A stretch of 58,789 nucleotides of DNA from Christiangramia sp. (lineage in GTDB: Bacteria; Bacteroidota; Bacteroidia; Flavobacteriales; Flavobacteriaceae). The translations under genes were made by a program, and so were the position numbers. The DNA lies in contig NZ_JAPYPC010000020.1 in the NCBI RefSeq assembly GCF_029937855.1, forward strand, positions 1 through 58,789, given 5' to 3'. The notes beneath the pieces are model-generated. The model saw only the letters and a program-made list of their open reading frames with translations. It searched no databases and was not told the origin of the DNA. Shown here piece after piece: positions 8,815-16,982 of this stretch; within the stretch, counting starts at the first letter, position 1, and every line of letters starts with the position of its first letter.

Positions 8815-11058
8815 TTGATAATAAAATATCCTGGCTTTTTTCTAATATTATTTTTTTGCTGCAGCATCAGTTCTGCGCAGGAAAAACATTCCGTAGCTAA
8901 GGACTCTCTGCAGGCTATTCTGGAAGAAATTATTGGCCACATTAAGGAATATCATTACGAACAGGCCATTGAAGATGCTCATCATCTGCTCAATGAAGCA
9001 AAAGAGGATAGTAATAATTATTATGTTTCCCATGCCTATAACACTTTAGGACATGTCTATTTAGACCTAAAGGATAGTGCGCGTGCTCGAAAAAACTATA
9101 CACTTGGTCTGGAATATGCGCAGATGGTAGAAAATGATACTATCCTGATGAGATCTTATAATAATTTAGGAAATATTTACTCTGAAATTCCTGAAACCAT
9201 CAATAGAGGTATTGAATATTATAATGAGGTAATTAGGCTGGCAAAAAAAATAGATGATTCTTCTGAACTTATAATTCCCAAATCCAATATTGGTTGGACT
9301 TATTTGGATAATGGAAAATACAAAGAAGCTTATCCATACATTAAAGAAGCTCTACAAATATTAGAATCTTTAAATTCTTCAAATAAACATGAGACTTTAA
9401 ACCAACAGGATTATTTATACTCCCAGATTTATATGTTGCATGGCAGATATTTTGCTCATACACAAAATTATGACACTGCAACTTATTTTTTCGATAAGTC
9501 TATTGAGCTTGCTGTAAAGGATTCTCTGATTCTTCCGGCGGCAGAATCTTTTAAGGCTTATGCAAAAATGCTAGGAGAAAAAGGGGATTATGAAGGAGCT
9601 TACCAGGCTCAGCTAAAATTTAATGAATACAATTCTAAAGTTTTTGAAAGTGAGAAGCTAAGGCAGATGGAGATTGCTAATGCCAGGTTCAATATAAGTG
9701 AGTATAGAAAAAACCTTGAGATAGCCGAACGGGAACAGATTTATCAGGAAAATATTATAGAAAAATCTAAAGAGAAAATGGCAGTGATGGTGATTTCTTC
9801 CATTATTTTAGTTTTTATTCTGGTGTTTCTTTATAAAATAAACCGTGACCGTAGAAATCTTATTAGCAAATTAAAGAATAAAAATAAGCAGTATAAAGAA
9901 GCAAAGGTAGAAGCTGAGAACCTTTCGCTCATGAAAACCCGTTTCTTTAGTACGGTTAGTCATGAGATTAGAACCCCTTTATATGGTGTGATAGGCATTA
10001 CCTCATTATTATTGGAAGAAGAAAGCCTCGGGAAACATAAATCAGATTTAAAATCCCTGAAGTTTTCTGCAGATTATCTTTTAGCCCTTATTAATGATGT
10101 ACTTCAAATGAATAAAATGGAGTCTAATGAAATGAAACTGGAGAGAGTCTCATTTAGTCTTCGGGATCAGGTAAAGAGTATTTTAAAAAGTTTTGAATTT
10201 ACCCGGGTACAGAATAAAAATCAATTACATCTCGAATATGATGAGAATATCCCGGAATTTTTGATGGGAGATTCTATTAGGCTTTCCCAGGTTTTAATGA
10301 ATCTGGTGGGAAATGCCATGAAATTTACTGAAAGGGGAAATATCCATTTCACGGTGAAACAGCTAAAAGCCAGTAATGATCAATCTAAAATATTTTTTGA
10401 AATTAAGGATGATGGTCCCGGCATTCCTGAAAGCAAACGAAAAGTAATTTTTGAAGAGTTCTCCCAGCTAGATAATTCAAATTATAATTATCAGGGAACC
10501 GGGTTGGGACTTCCTATTGTAAAAAGATTGTTAAAGCTTTTTAGTTCCCAAATAAAGCTTGAGAGTAAAGAAGGAGAAGGCTCCAGCTTTAGTTTCAGCA
10601 TTTTATTTGATGTAGATACTACAAAGACAGAAAATGTTAAAATAAAGGGGGATTTGGCAATGAAAGAATTTTCAGATCAAAAGGTGATACTTATTGTAGA
10701 TGATAATCGTATTAATCAGGTGGTAACCCGCAGAATATTAGAAAAGAAAGGATTTATTTGTGAAGTGGCAGGAGATGGAATGAAGGCTATAGAACTTGTG
10801 AAAAATGCCAGTTTTGATCTGGTTTTAATGGATGTAAATATGCCTGGTATTTCAGGACTGGAAGCCTCGAAAAAGATTAGGGAATTTAATAAAGAAATTC
10901 CAATTCTCGCCTTAACAGCAGTAGAGGTGGAAGAAATTCGCGAGGAAATCCAGGCAGCTGGAATGACGGGGATTATCATCAAACCTTATGATGTTCAGCA
11001 ATTCTACCAAATTATTTATAAGAATCTGAGTATGAAAAGAATGCCAGAGGAAGTATAA
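8815..11058 (+). CDS. TPR-containing hybrid sensor histidine kinase
   Basis: This 747-residue protein begins at TTG (8815). That start gives an intact signal peptide (hydrophobic IKYPGFFLILFFCCSISSAQ), and no in-frame ATG precedes the TPR region. A periplasmic TPR array spans about residues 35-275 (for example YNTLGHVYLDLKDSARARKN, YNNLGNIYSEI). A coiled coil follows, with one membrane helix at about 322-341 and a HisKA domain with phospho-acceptor His383 in VSHEIRTP. The ATPase has an N-box (NLVGNAMKF), G1 (DDGPGIP) and G2 (GTGLGLPIVKRL). A C-terminal receiver has DD at 629-630, phospho-acceptor Asp673 (LMDVNMPG) and Lys723. No cognate regulator gene is adjacent. Confidence 0.92.
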   Translation: MIIKYPGFFLILFFCCSISSAQEKHSVAKDSLQAILEEIIGHIKEYHYEQAIEDAHHLLNEAKEDSNNYYVSHAYNTLGHVYLDLKDSARARKNYTLGLEYAQMVENDTILMRSYNNLGNIYSEIPETINRGIEYYNEVIRLAKKIDDSSELIIPKSNIGWTYLDNGKYKEAYPYIKEALQILESLNSSNKHETLNQQDYLYSQIYMLHGRYFAHTQNYDTATYFFDKSIELAVKDSLILPAAESFKAYAKMLGEKGDYEGAYQAQLKFNEYNSKVFESEKLRQMEIANARFNISEYRKNLEIAEREQIYQENIIEKSKEKMAVMVISSIILVFILVFLYKINRDRRNLISKLKNKNKQYKEAKVEAENLSLMKTRFFSTVSHEIRTPLYGVIGITSLLLEEESLGKHKSDLKSLKFSADYLLALINDVLQMNKMESNEMKLERVSFSLRDQVKSILKSFEFTRVQNKNQLHLEYDENIPEFLMGDSIRLSQVLMNLVGNAMKFTERGNIHFTVKQLKASNDQSKIFFEIKDDGPGIPESKRKVIFEEFSQLDNSNYNYQGTGLGLPIVKRLLKLFSSQIKLESKEGEGSSFSFSILFDVDTTKTENVKIKGDLAMKEFSDQKVILIVDDNRINQVVTRRILEKKGFICEVAGDGMKAIELVKNASFDLVLMDVNMPGISGLEASKKIREFNKEIPILALTAVEVEEIREEIQAAGMTGIIIKPYDVQQFYQIIYKNLSMKRMPEEV

Positions 11059-11060
11059 TA

Positions 11061-11876
11061 TTACTTCGTTATATTTTTGGCCTTTTTAGGGGCTTTAAAG
11101 AAATCATCTTCAGGAGAGAAAAACTTTATATTTGATATTTGAGCTTCTCCAAGTTCTTTTCCAAAACCTTCTTCGCTATCCCAATTGTGAAAACTCCAGC
11201 GGGTTGCCATAACCACATCTTTGATATTTTTATAATCTGAATATACGATGGCATGTGGATTTTCTTCAGCCTTTTCCTGAGCTGTACCAAAAGTTACGAT
11301 ATATGCAGCTGCTTTTAGGCGGTTTGTATCAGGATCTTTATAAATTAAATACCAATCGTCTGGGGAATCTCCAACATTCGACTCGAAACTAAGCCTGGAA
11401 GTATCATACTTTGTACGGTCTAACATTTTAGGTTCCTTTTCTTCCCATACAGTTCCCGGATCTGTCAGTTTAAAAGGCATGGCGAAAAAGTACTGCCATG
11501 TGAAAATATCGAATCTAGCGCCATCAGCTTTTGCAGTGTCTGGGGTGATATAAACCTGTTCGCCATCATAAATCACCGAAGTCCCGTTCGCTTTATCCAA
11601 TCTCACTTTAGAAGAATTTGTAGTCATACTTACCGTTCCTTCAAGTCTTGTTTTTCCTCCAAATTCTAAATTAATATCATATGAAACAGCCTCTTTCATC
11701 ATAAAAGCTGTTTTGTTGTGTGCTTCTTCAATATTTTCTGAAAAAGAAAAAACTTTTGGAGGTGTCGCTCCATCGCCAATACCATTATCTGGTTCTACAG
11801 GGATTTTTTCTTCAGAATTATTCTGTTTACAACTTATGATGGAAAGGAAAATCAATAACAACATACAAGGTTTCAT
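11061..11876 (-). CDS. Lipoprotein of the LolA-like DUF6503 type (tentative)
   Basis: This 271-residue protein has a lipoprotein signal (MKPCMLLLIFLSIISCKQNN, Cys16 probably lipidated) followed by a Pro/Glu-rich linker. The mature part, with YDINLEFGGKTRLEGTVSMT, VRLDKANGTSVIYDGEQVYI and DDWYLIYKDPDTNRLKAAAY, resembles LolA/LolB-like beta folds of Bacteroidota outer-membrane-associated proteins. The DUF6503 label is a recollection, not verified. It sits immediately downstream of htpG on the same strand but a terminator separates them, and it converges with the histidine kinase gene (2 bp gap). Confidence 0.6.
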   Translation of the reverse strand: MKPCMLLLIFLSIISCKQNNSEEKIPVEPDNGIGDGATPPKVFSFSENIEEAHNKTAFMMKEAVSYDINLEFGGKTRLEGTVSMTTNSSKVRLDKANGTSVIYDGEQVYITPDTAKADGARFDIFTWQYFFAMPFKLTDPGTVWEEKEPKMLDRTKYDTSRLSFESNVGDSPDDWYLIYKDPDTNRLKAAAYIVTFGTAQEKAEENPHAIVYSDYKNIKDVVMATRWSFHNWDSEEGFGKELGEAQISNIKFFSPEDDFFKAPKKAKNITK

Positions 11877-11918
11877 AACAGGAAATTTTTTTAAAAGTAC
11901 GAAAGAAAGGGGTGTAAA

Positions 11919-11949
11919 AAAACCGCTTCCAAAAAAGAAAGCGGTTTAA
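11919..11949 (-). terminator. Terminator of htpG
   Basis: AAACCGCTT and AAGCGGTTT form a hairpin; read on the minus strand it ends in a run of Ts. It lies between the htpG stop (11970) and the lipoprotein start (11876). Confidence 0.8.
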
Positions 11950-11969
11950 AAAAATTATTCGGGATTTGA

Positions 11970-13856
11970 TTATTTAACCATTTCAAAACTTCTTTTAATG
12001 AAGCTGGTAAGTTCTTCTCCTTTCAGAAGGTTTTGAGATAATCTGGCAAGATCCAGGGATTGTTTTATAAGACGTTGCTGTTTTTTCTCAGTTTTCGTGT
12101 TTAAAATAGTATTGATCAGGTCATGATTGGTATTCACCACCAGATTATACATTTCTGGCATATTGCCCATTCCAAACATTCCGCCGCCACCGGTTTGCTG
12201 CATTTCTTTCATTCTACGCATAAATTCCGGTTGGGTTATGATCAATGGTGCAGCGTTGCTATCCATTGCTTCCATCTGGATCGTATACTTTTCAGCAGGA
12301 ATTACCTTTTCAAAATCCGTCTTCAGCTTTTCTTTTTCTTCGTCGGAAAGCTTGGAGATCTTCTCGTCATCTTTTTTAATAAGATTATCCACATGATCTG
12401 AATCTACTCTTACAAAAGATATCTTTTCTTTCGAGGTTTCCAGTTTTTGAAGCAAATGGGAAACAATAGGAGAATCCAGTAATAAAACTTTATATCCTTT
12501 ATCTTTTGCAGCTTCAATATAGCTATGCTGCTCATTCTCGTTAGAAGCATAAAGAACTACCATCTTACCGTCTTTATCGGTTTGATTCTCTTTAATTGCT
12601 TCCTCTAATTCAGCAAAGGTATAATAGTCTCCCTCGGTTGTTGGATAAAGTGCAAATTTTTCGGCTTTCTCAAAGAATTTATCTTCGGAAAGCATACCGT
12701 ATTCAATAACGATCTTAATATCGTTCCACTTCTTCTCAAAATCTTCACGATTGTTATTGAAAAGACTCTTCAGCTTATCTGCCACTTTTCTGGTAATATA
12801 GCTAGAGATCTTTTTTACAGCACCATCTGCCTGAAGGTATGATCTTGAAACGTTCAAAGGAATATCTGGAGAATCAATTACACCACGAAGCATGGTTAGG
12901 AACTCGGGAACAATTCCCTCAACATTATCGGTTACAAAAACCTGGTTTTGATAAAGCTGAATTTTATCCTTCTGAATATTCATATCCTGAGTCATCCTTG
13001 GAAAATATAGAATTCCGGTAAGGTTGAAAGGATAATCTACGTTTAGGTGAATATGGAAAAGAGGCTCCTCGAATTGCATAGGGTACAATTCCCTGTAGAA
13101 CTCATTATAATCTTTTTCTTCAAGATCTGTAGGTTGTTTGGTCCAGGCCGGCTCTGGATTGTTGATGATGTTATCAACGGTTTGGGTTTCCGGTTTAGCG
13201 TCTTCCTTTGCATCGTCTGGAAGTGGTAAAGTTTCCTCCTTAGTTCCGAATTTGATCGGAATAGGCATAAACTTGTTATACTTCACTAGCAATTCCTGAA
13301 TTCTATTCTCTTCCAGGAATTCTTTATCTTCTTCATTAATATGAAGAATGATCTCGGTACCATGCTCTTTCTTATCGGCATCTTCTAACGTAAATTCAGT
13401 AGTTCCCTCACATATCCAGTGGGCTGCCGGTTCGTCTTTATGTGATTTGGTAATTATTTCTACTTTATTTGCTACCATAAAAGCAGAATAAAAACCAAGA
13501 CCAAAATGGCCAATAATGCCACTGTCTTTAGCAGAATCTTTATATTTTTCAAGGAATTCTTCTGCGCCAGAGAAAGCCACTTCGTTGATGTACTTCTCAA
13601 CTTCCTCTTTTGTCATCCCAATTCCCTGGTCTATTACGTGAAGCGTATTGTTTTCCTTATTGATCTTCACCTCGATATAAGGATTACCATAGTCTACATT
13701 CGCTTCCCCTAACTGACTTAAATGCTTAAGTTTTAGAGTAGCATCGGTTGCATTTGATATAAGCTCCCTCAAAAAGATTTCATGATCACTGTATAAAAAC
13801 TTCTTGATGAGCGGAAAAATGTTTTCAACAGATACATTTATTTTTCCGGTTGCCAT
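11970..13856 (-). CDS. htpG: Molecular chaperone HtpG (Hsp90)
   Basis: This is the 628-residue ATP-dependent Hsp90 chaperone. The chosen start is MATGKINVSVENIFPLIKKF; an in-frame upstream extension to 14096 is not conserved-looking and is rejected. The GHKL ATP-binding domain shows ELISNATDATLKL, VIDQGIGMTKEEV and IGHFGLGFYSAFMV. The middle domain has DIPLNVSRSYLQ. The C-terminal dimerisation domain contains a Gly/Met-rich stretch, GGGGMFGMGNMPEMYN, before VVNTNHDLI. It is transcribed divergently from the TetR gene. Confidence 0.97.
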   Translation of the reverse strand: MATGKINVSVENIFPLIKKFLYSDHEIFLRELISNATDATLKLKHLSQLGEANVDYGNPYIEVKINKENNTLHVIDQGIGMTKEEVEKYINEVAFSGAEEFLEKYKDSAKDSGIIGHFGLGFYSAFMVANKVEIITKSHKDEPAAHWICEGTTEFTLEDADKKEHGTEIILHINEEDKEFLEENRIQELLVKYNKFMPIPIKFGTKEETLPLPDDAKEDAKPETQTVDNIINNPEPAWTKQPTDLEEKDYNEFYRELYPMQFEEPLFHIHLNVDYPFNLTGILYFPRMTQDMNIQKDKIQLYQNQVFVTDNVEGIVPEFLTMLRGVIDSPDIPLNVSRSYLQADGAVKKISSYITRKVADKLKSLFNNNREDFEKKWNDIKIVIEYGMLSEDKFFEKAEKFALYPTTEGDYYTFAELEEAIKENQTDKDGKMVVLYASNENEQHSYIEAAKDKGYKVLLLDSPIVSHLLQKLETSKEKISFVRVDSDHVDNLIKKDDEKISKLSDEEKEKLKTDFEKVIPAEKYTIQMEAMDSNAAPLIITQPEFMRRMKEMQQTGGGGMFGMGNMPEMYNLVVNTNHDLINTILNTKTEKKQQRLIKQSLDLARLSQNLLKGEELTSFIKRSFEMVK

Positions 13857-14005
13857 ATTGTAAATTTTAAAATTTTGATTCGTCCAGTTGATTTCAAAAA
13901 AAATACCATTCACGATTCGCTGCCAAACTGGCATTCCTGTAATTTTTATATATGCCATTCGTCTAAAAGATCGATCGGTAACTAAAAGGAAATCATTTTT
14001 AACAT

Positions 14006-14045
14006 AACTTTGTTTAATGTTTTTAAATAAAACATAAACAAAGTT
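14006..14045. promoter_or_regulatory. Long inverted repeat, probable TetR operator
   Basis: AACTTTGTTT at 14006-14015 is mirrored by AAACAAAGTT at 14036-14045. The match continues inward (AATGTTTT against AAAACAT, one extra A on the left), giving arms of 18 and 17 bases around a 5-base centre. The right arm ends two bases before a TATTTTTG -7 element (14047-14054). A bound repressor would cover the promoter of the TetR gene and sit within the htpG upstream region. Confidence 0.65.
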
Positions 14046-14046
14046 G

Positions 14047-14054
14047 TATTTTTG
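14047..14054 (+). promoter_or_regulatory. Candidate -7 element for the TetR-UbiB pair
   Basis: TATTTTTG matches the Bacteroidota TAnnTTTG -7 element, 17 bp before the ATG at 14071. The inverted repeat just upstream overlaps the expected -33 region. Confidence 0.5.
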
Positions 14055-14070
14055 ATTAGAAGATAAAGTT

Positions 14071-14742
14071 ATGGCGAAGAAAATGGGAAATAGCAAAGTG
14101 AAGCAGAAACCAGATGCAGATGAACTAATAGCTATATATATGGATTATGTTCTGGAGCACGAAAAAACGCCCAAAAGCGTATATAAGTTTGCAAAGCTTA
14201 ATGATATGAGCGAGCACGACTTCTATCAATATTTTGGGAGTTTTGAAGGCCTGCGAAAAGCGATTTGGGATAAGTTTTTTGAGAATAGTATTAACGTGAT
14301 GGAGAAATCTAAAGAATATACAGCTTTCTCAAATCGCGAAAAATTGCTCACATTCTTTTATACATTTTTTGAAGTGCTTACCGCCAACCGAAGCTATGTT
14401 CTATACGTTCTAGGTGAAAATAGAAACTCTATGAAAAATTTAGAACAGCTTAAAACGCTTAGAAAAAGAATGAAAAATTATGCTAAAACACTTATTCAGG
14501 ATGGCAATGTTGAGAAATCCTTAAAACTTTTTCAGCAAAATGAAATGATATTCTCTGAAGGGGTGTGGGTACAATTTTTATTCCTCCTGAAATTTTGGAT
14601 GGACGACAATTCTGCAGGTTTTGAGAGTACAGATATAGCGATTGAGAAATCAGTGAATACGGTATTTGATCTTTTTGAGAATACCCCTCTGGAGCGTGTA
14701 GTTGATTTAGGTAAATTTCTATGGAAAGAAAGAAAGGCATAA
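14071..14742 (+). CDS. TetR-family transcriptional regulator
   Basis: This 223-residue protein has an N-terminal helix-turn-helix about residues 14-62 (SVYKFAKLNDMSEHDFYQYF, then GLRKAIWDKFF), which has the TetR helix-2/helix-3 pattern including the conserved F-Y-x-Y/H-F. The helical C-terminal region, probably ligand-binding, has Trp- and Phe-rich helices (VWVQFLFLLKFWMDD). It is followed 13 bp later by a UbiB-like kinase gene, and the palindrome upstream suggests autoregulation of the pair. The ligand is unknown. Confidence 0.85.
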   Translation: MAKKMGNSKVKQKPDADELIAIYMDYVLEHEKTPKSVYKFAKLNDMSEHDFYQYFGSFEGLRKAIWDKFFENSINVMEKSKEYTAFSNREKLLTFFYTFFEVLTANRSYVLYVLGENRNSMKNLEQLKTLRKRMKNYAKTLIQDGNVEKSLKLFQQNEMIFSEGVWVQFLFLLKFWMDDNSAGFESTDIAIEKSVNTVFDLFENTPLERVVDLGKFLWKERKA

Positions 14743-14755
14743 GGCGGGAAAATAT

Positions 14756-16063
14756 ATGAAAACTATAGATAAAATACCTACGGGCAAAATTGGCAGAACG
14801 GGTAAACTGGTTCAAACCGGAGTCAAAATTGGGGGTAATTACCTTAAATATTATGGCAAAAAAGCATTTAATTCTGAATTGACAAGGGATGAGCTGGATA
14901 AAGATAATGCCAGTGATATATATGACGGGCTAAAAAGTTTAAAGGGGAGTGCTCTAAAAGTTGCCCAAATGCTATCCATGGAAAAGAATTTATTACCTGG
15001 AGCATACGTAGAAAAATTTAGTTTGGCGCAATTTAGCGTACCGCCATTGTCAGCTCCGCTTGTTAGGAAAACATTCAAAAAGTATAACGGGGAATATCCT
15101 GAAAATTTATATGATACATTTGCAACCCAATCGGTCAACGCGGCCAGCATCGGTCAGGTGCATAAGGCTACAAAAGATGGGAAAAAACTTGCTGTGAAAA
15201 TCCAATATCCGGGGGTTGCAGATAGTATCAGTTCAGATTTGGCCATGGTAAAGCCAATTGCTTTGAAGATGTTCAATATGCAGGCAAAAGATTCTGAAAA
15301 ATATTTTAAAGAAGTAGAAGGGAAGCTTCTGGAAGAGACAGATTATATTCTGGAGGTTAAGCAGAGTAAAGAGATTTCTAAAGCCTGCTCACACATTCCA
15401 AATTTAAAGTTCCCTAAATATTACGAAGAGCTATCCAGCGAACGCATTATCACGATGGATTGGATGGAAGGTATTCATCTAAGCGAATTTGCGAAGCAGA
15501 ATGAAGATCAGGAGCTGGCAAATAGAATCGGCCAGGCATTGTGGGATTTCTATATGTTTCAAATACACGGATTAAAACAGGTGCATGCAGACCCTCATCC
15601 GGGAAATTTTATGGTTGATGAAGAGAATAATCTCATCGCTATAGATTTTGGATGTATAAAACAAATTCCGGAAGATTTTTATAAACCATATTTTTCATTA
15701 ACTAATAGAAAAAATCTAAACGATAAAAAATTCTTTTATAGTAGGCTTAATGAGCTTGAAATTCTGAATGAAAAGGATTCGGAGAAAGAGAAGAAATTCT
15801 TTTCGGAAATGTTCCACGAAATGTTCACGATGTTTTCTACACCTTATCAATCGGAAACCTTTGATTTTACCGATGAAAGATTCTGGCAACATCTTACGGA
15901 ACTAAGTGAAAAATATTCAAAAGACCCTGAATTACGTAGAATGAATGGAAATAGGGGAAGCAGGCATTTTCTCTATATGAGTAGGACCTTTTTTGGCCTT
16001 TACAATCTATTACATGATCTTAAAGCAAATGTTGAAATTAATAAATTTAGAGTGTATCTCTAA
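14756..16063 (+). CDS. ABC1/AarF/UbiB-family atypical kinase
   Basis: This 435-residue protein of the UbiB/ADCK (ABC1) atypical kinase family binds or hydrolyses ATP and in other organisms affects quinone and lipid handling. Motifs include a KxAQ variant of the family KxGQ region (LKVAQMLS, Lys68-Gln71), the Ala-rich loop NAASIGQVHKA (129-139), the ATP-binding Lys148 in LAVKIQYPG, EETDYILE (193-200), the catalytic-loop equivalent HADPHPGNF (277-285) and metal-binding Asp297 in IAIDFG. It is partnered with the preceding TetR gene. A menaquinone-linked or membrane-lipid role is plausible but inferred. Confidence 0.88.
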   Translation: MKTIDKIPTGKIGRTGKLVQTGVKIGGNYLKYYGKKAFNSELTRDELDKDNASDIYDGLKSLKGSALKVAQMLSMEKNLLPGAYVEKFSLAQFSVPPLSAPLVRKTFKKYNGEYPENLYDTFATQSVNAASIGQVHKATKDGKKLAVKIQYPGVADSISSDLAMVKPIALKMFNMQAKDSEKYFKEVEGKLLEETDYILEVKQSKEISKACSHIPNLKFPKYYEELSSERIITMDWMEGIHLSEFAKQNEDQELANRIGQALWDFYMFQIHGLKQVHADPHPGNFMVDEENNLIAIDFGCIKQIPEDFYKPYFSLTNRKNLNDKKFFYSRLNELEILNEKDSEKEKKFFSEMFHEMFTMFSTPYQSETFDFTDERFWQHLTELSEKYSKDPELRRMNGNRGSRHFLYMSRTFFGLYNLLHDLKANVEINKFRVYL

Positions 16064-16086
16064 TGCTTGGTTAATTGGTTAGATTG

Positions 16087-16122
16087 AAAGCGTGGCTGAT
16101 CCCTACATTAGCTACGCTTTTT
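16087..16122 (+). terminator. Terminator of the TetR-UbiB operon
   Basis: AAAGCGTGGCT pairs with AGCTACGCTTT (one mismatch) and is followed by a T run. The rest of the 227-bp gap to 16291 is AT-rich, with no convincing gene. Confidence 0.75.
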
Positions 16123-16290
16123 TATTTACTTCTATTCCAACCCTGTTCTTTAATATAATTTTATCGATTTTTTTCTTCTTTGTTAGGAATAATTTAAAAA
16201 TAAACACCTCGCTGTTAAACACTTATAAAGTGATTATAATCAGCATTTTAATATTTTATATTCGTTTTATTAACCATAAAATATAGGATT

Positions 16291-16860
16291 ATGAAAACAA
16301 GAACTTTAGGTGTTTTAGGTATTTTATTACTTGCTGCTACCAGCGGAATTTGTCAGGATGAGAATTACAGAAATTTTGATGCAAATTCTGATGGAAATTT
16401 GGATAGAACAGAATTCGATGAAATGTATAATACCGGTTTTTCTGATTGGGATTCCAATAGGGATGAGGTTATAAACGATAAGGAATTCTATGATAGTACA
16501 TACCGAAATTTGGATAGAGATCAGGATAATCGTCTATCTCAGCAAGAGTGGGATGATGGATATGAGCGTATGTATGGGGATCATTTAGATACCAATAAAT
16601 ATAATCAGTTTGATGCGGACAGGGATGGTTATATTGATAATGATGAATATTATGAGGGTTTCAAAAATACCGACTTCTATAGTAGTTATGATAAGGATAA
16701 CGATGGTAATTTAACCCGTGAAGAATTGAATTCAGGAGTGTATAACAGGATGGATGAAGATCAGGATGGCTCAATAAATCAGCGTGAATACCAGCTTTAT
16801 TCTTCTTATTATGGCACAGAAAACCCTAAAATGAACAGGAATGATTCCGGAAGGAATTAG
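16291..16860 (+). CDS. Secreted six-EF-hand calcium-binding protein
   Basis: This is a 189-residue acidic protein with a signal peptide (hydrophobic LGVLGILLLAATSGICQ). It contains six canonical 12-residue EF-hand loops at residues about 30-41, 54-65, 75-86, 108-119, 134-145 and 155-166, each with Asp at 1/3/5 or close variants and Glu at 12. Loop 2 has Glu instead of Gly at position 6, and loop 3 has Asn there. It probably binds Ca2+ in the periplasm or outside the cell. No partner gene is adjacent. Its 3' end faces an S9 peptidase gene across a long hairpin element. Confidence 0.88.
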   Translation: MKTRTLGVLGILLLAATSGICQDENYRNFDANSDGNLDRTEFDEMYNTGFSDWDSNRDEVINDKEFYDSTYRNLDRDQDNRLSQQEWDDGYERMYGDHLDTNKYNQFDADRDGYIDNDEYYEGFKNTDFYSSYDKDNDGNLTREELNSGVYNRMDEDQDGSINQREYQLYSSYYGTENPKMNRNDSGRN

Positions 16861-16869
16861 CATAATAAA

Positions 16870-16976
16870 AATAAAAAGGCCGTCTAATTATGAAGAGGCA
16901 TCATTTGCGATCAAAGTTTAATCTTTACTTTGTTCCTGGAATGACAACTTCGACTTTGAGACGGCCTTTTTTATGC
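16870..16976. repeat. Extended hairpin element with AAAAAGGCCGTCT ends, acting as bidirectional terminator
   Basis: AAAAAGGCCGTCT at 16873-16885 is mirrored by AGACGGCCTTTTT near the right end (about 16960-16972). Inward, short matching blocks continue (left TGAAG/CATCATT/CAAAGT against complements of right CTTCG/AATGACA/ACTTTG), so the whole 100-bp stretch can fold into one long imperfect hairpin. It lies between convergent genes (EF-hand protein and S9 peptidase) and has T runs at both ends. Other copies of the same end type occur at 20598-20879, 26144-26275 and, partly, 40803-40921. Confidence 0.7.
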
Positions 16977-16982
16977 TATTAA

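Noticed and set aside
13857-14096. In-frame 80-residue N-terminal extension of HtpG
   Set aside because: The conserved N-terminus begins at MATGKINVSVENIF (13856); the extension would overlap the palindrome and the TetR start and has no conserved-looking sequence.
16092-16286. 64-codon plus-strand ORF between the UbiB and EF-hand genes
   Set aside because: Overlaps the terminator hairpin at 16087, has low-complexity hydrophobic and AT-driven content, and shows no start context or family resemblance.
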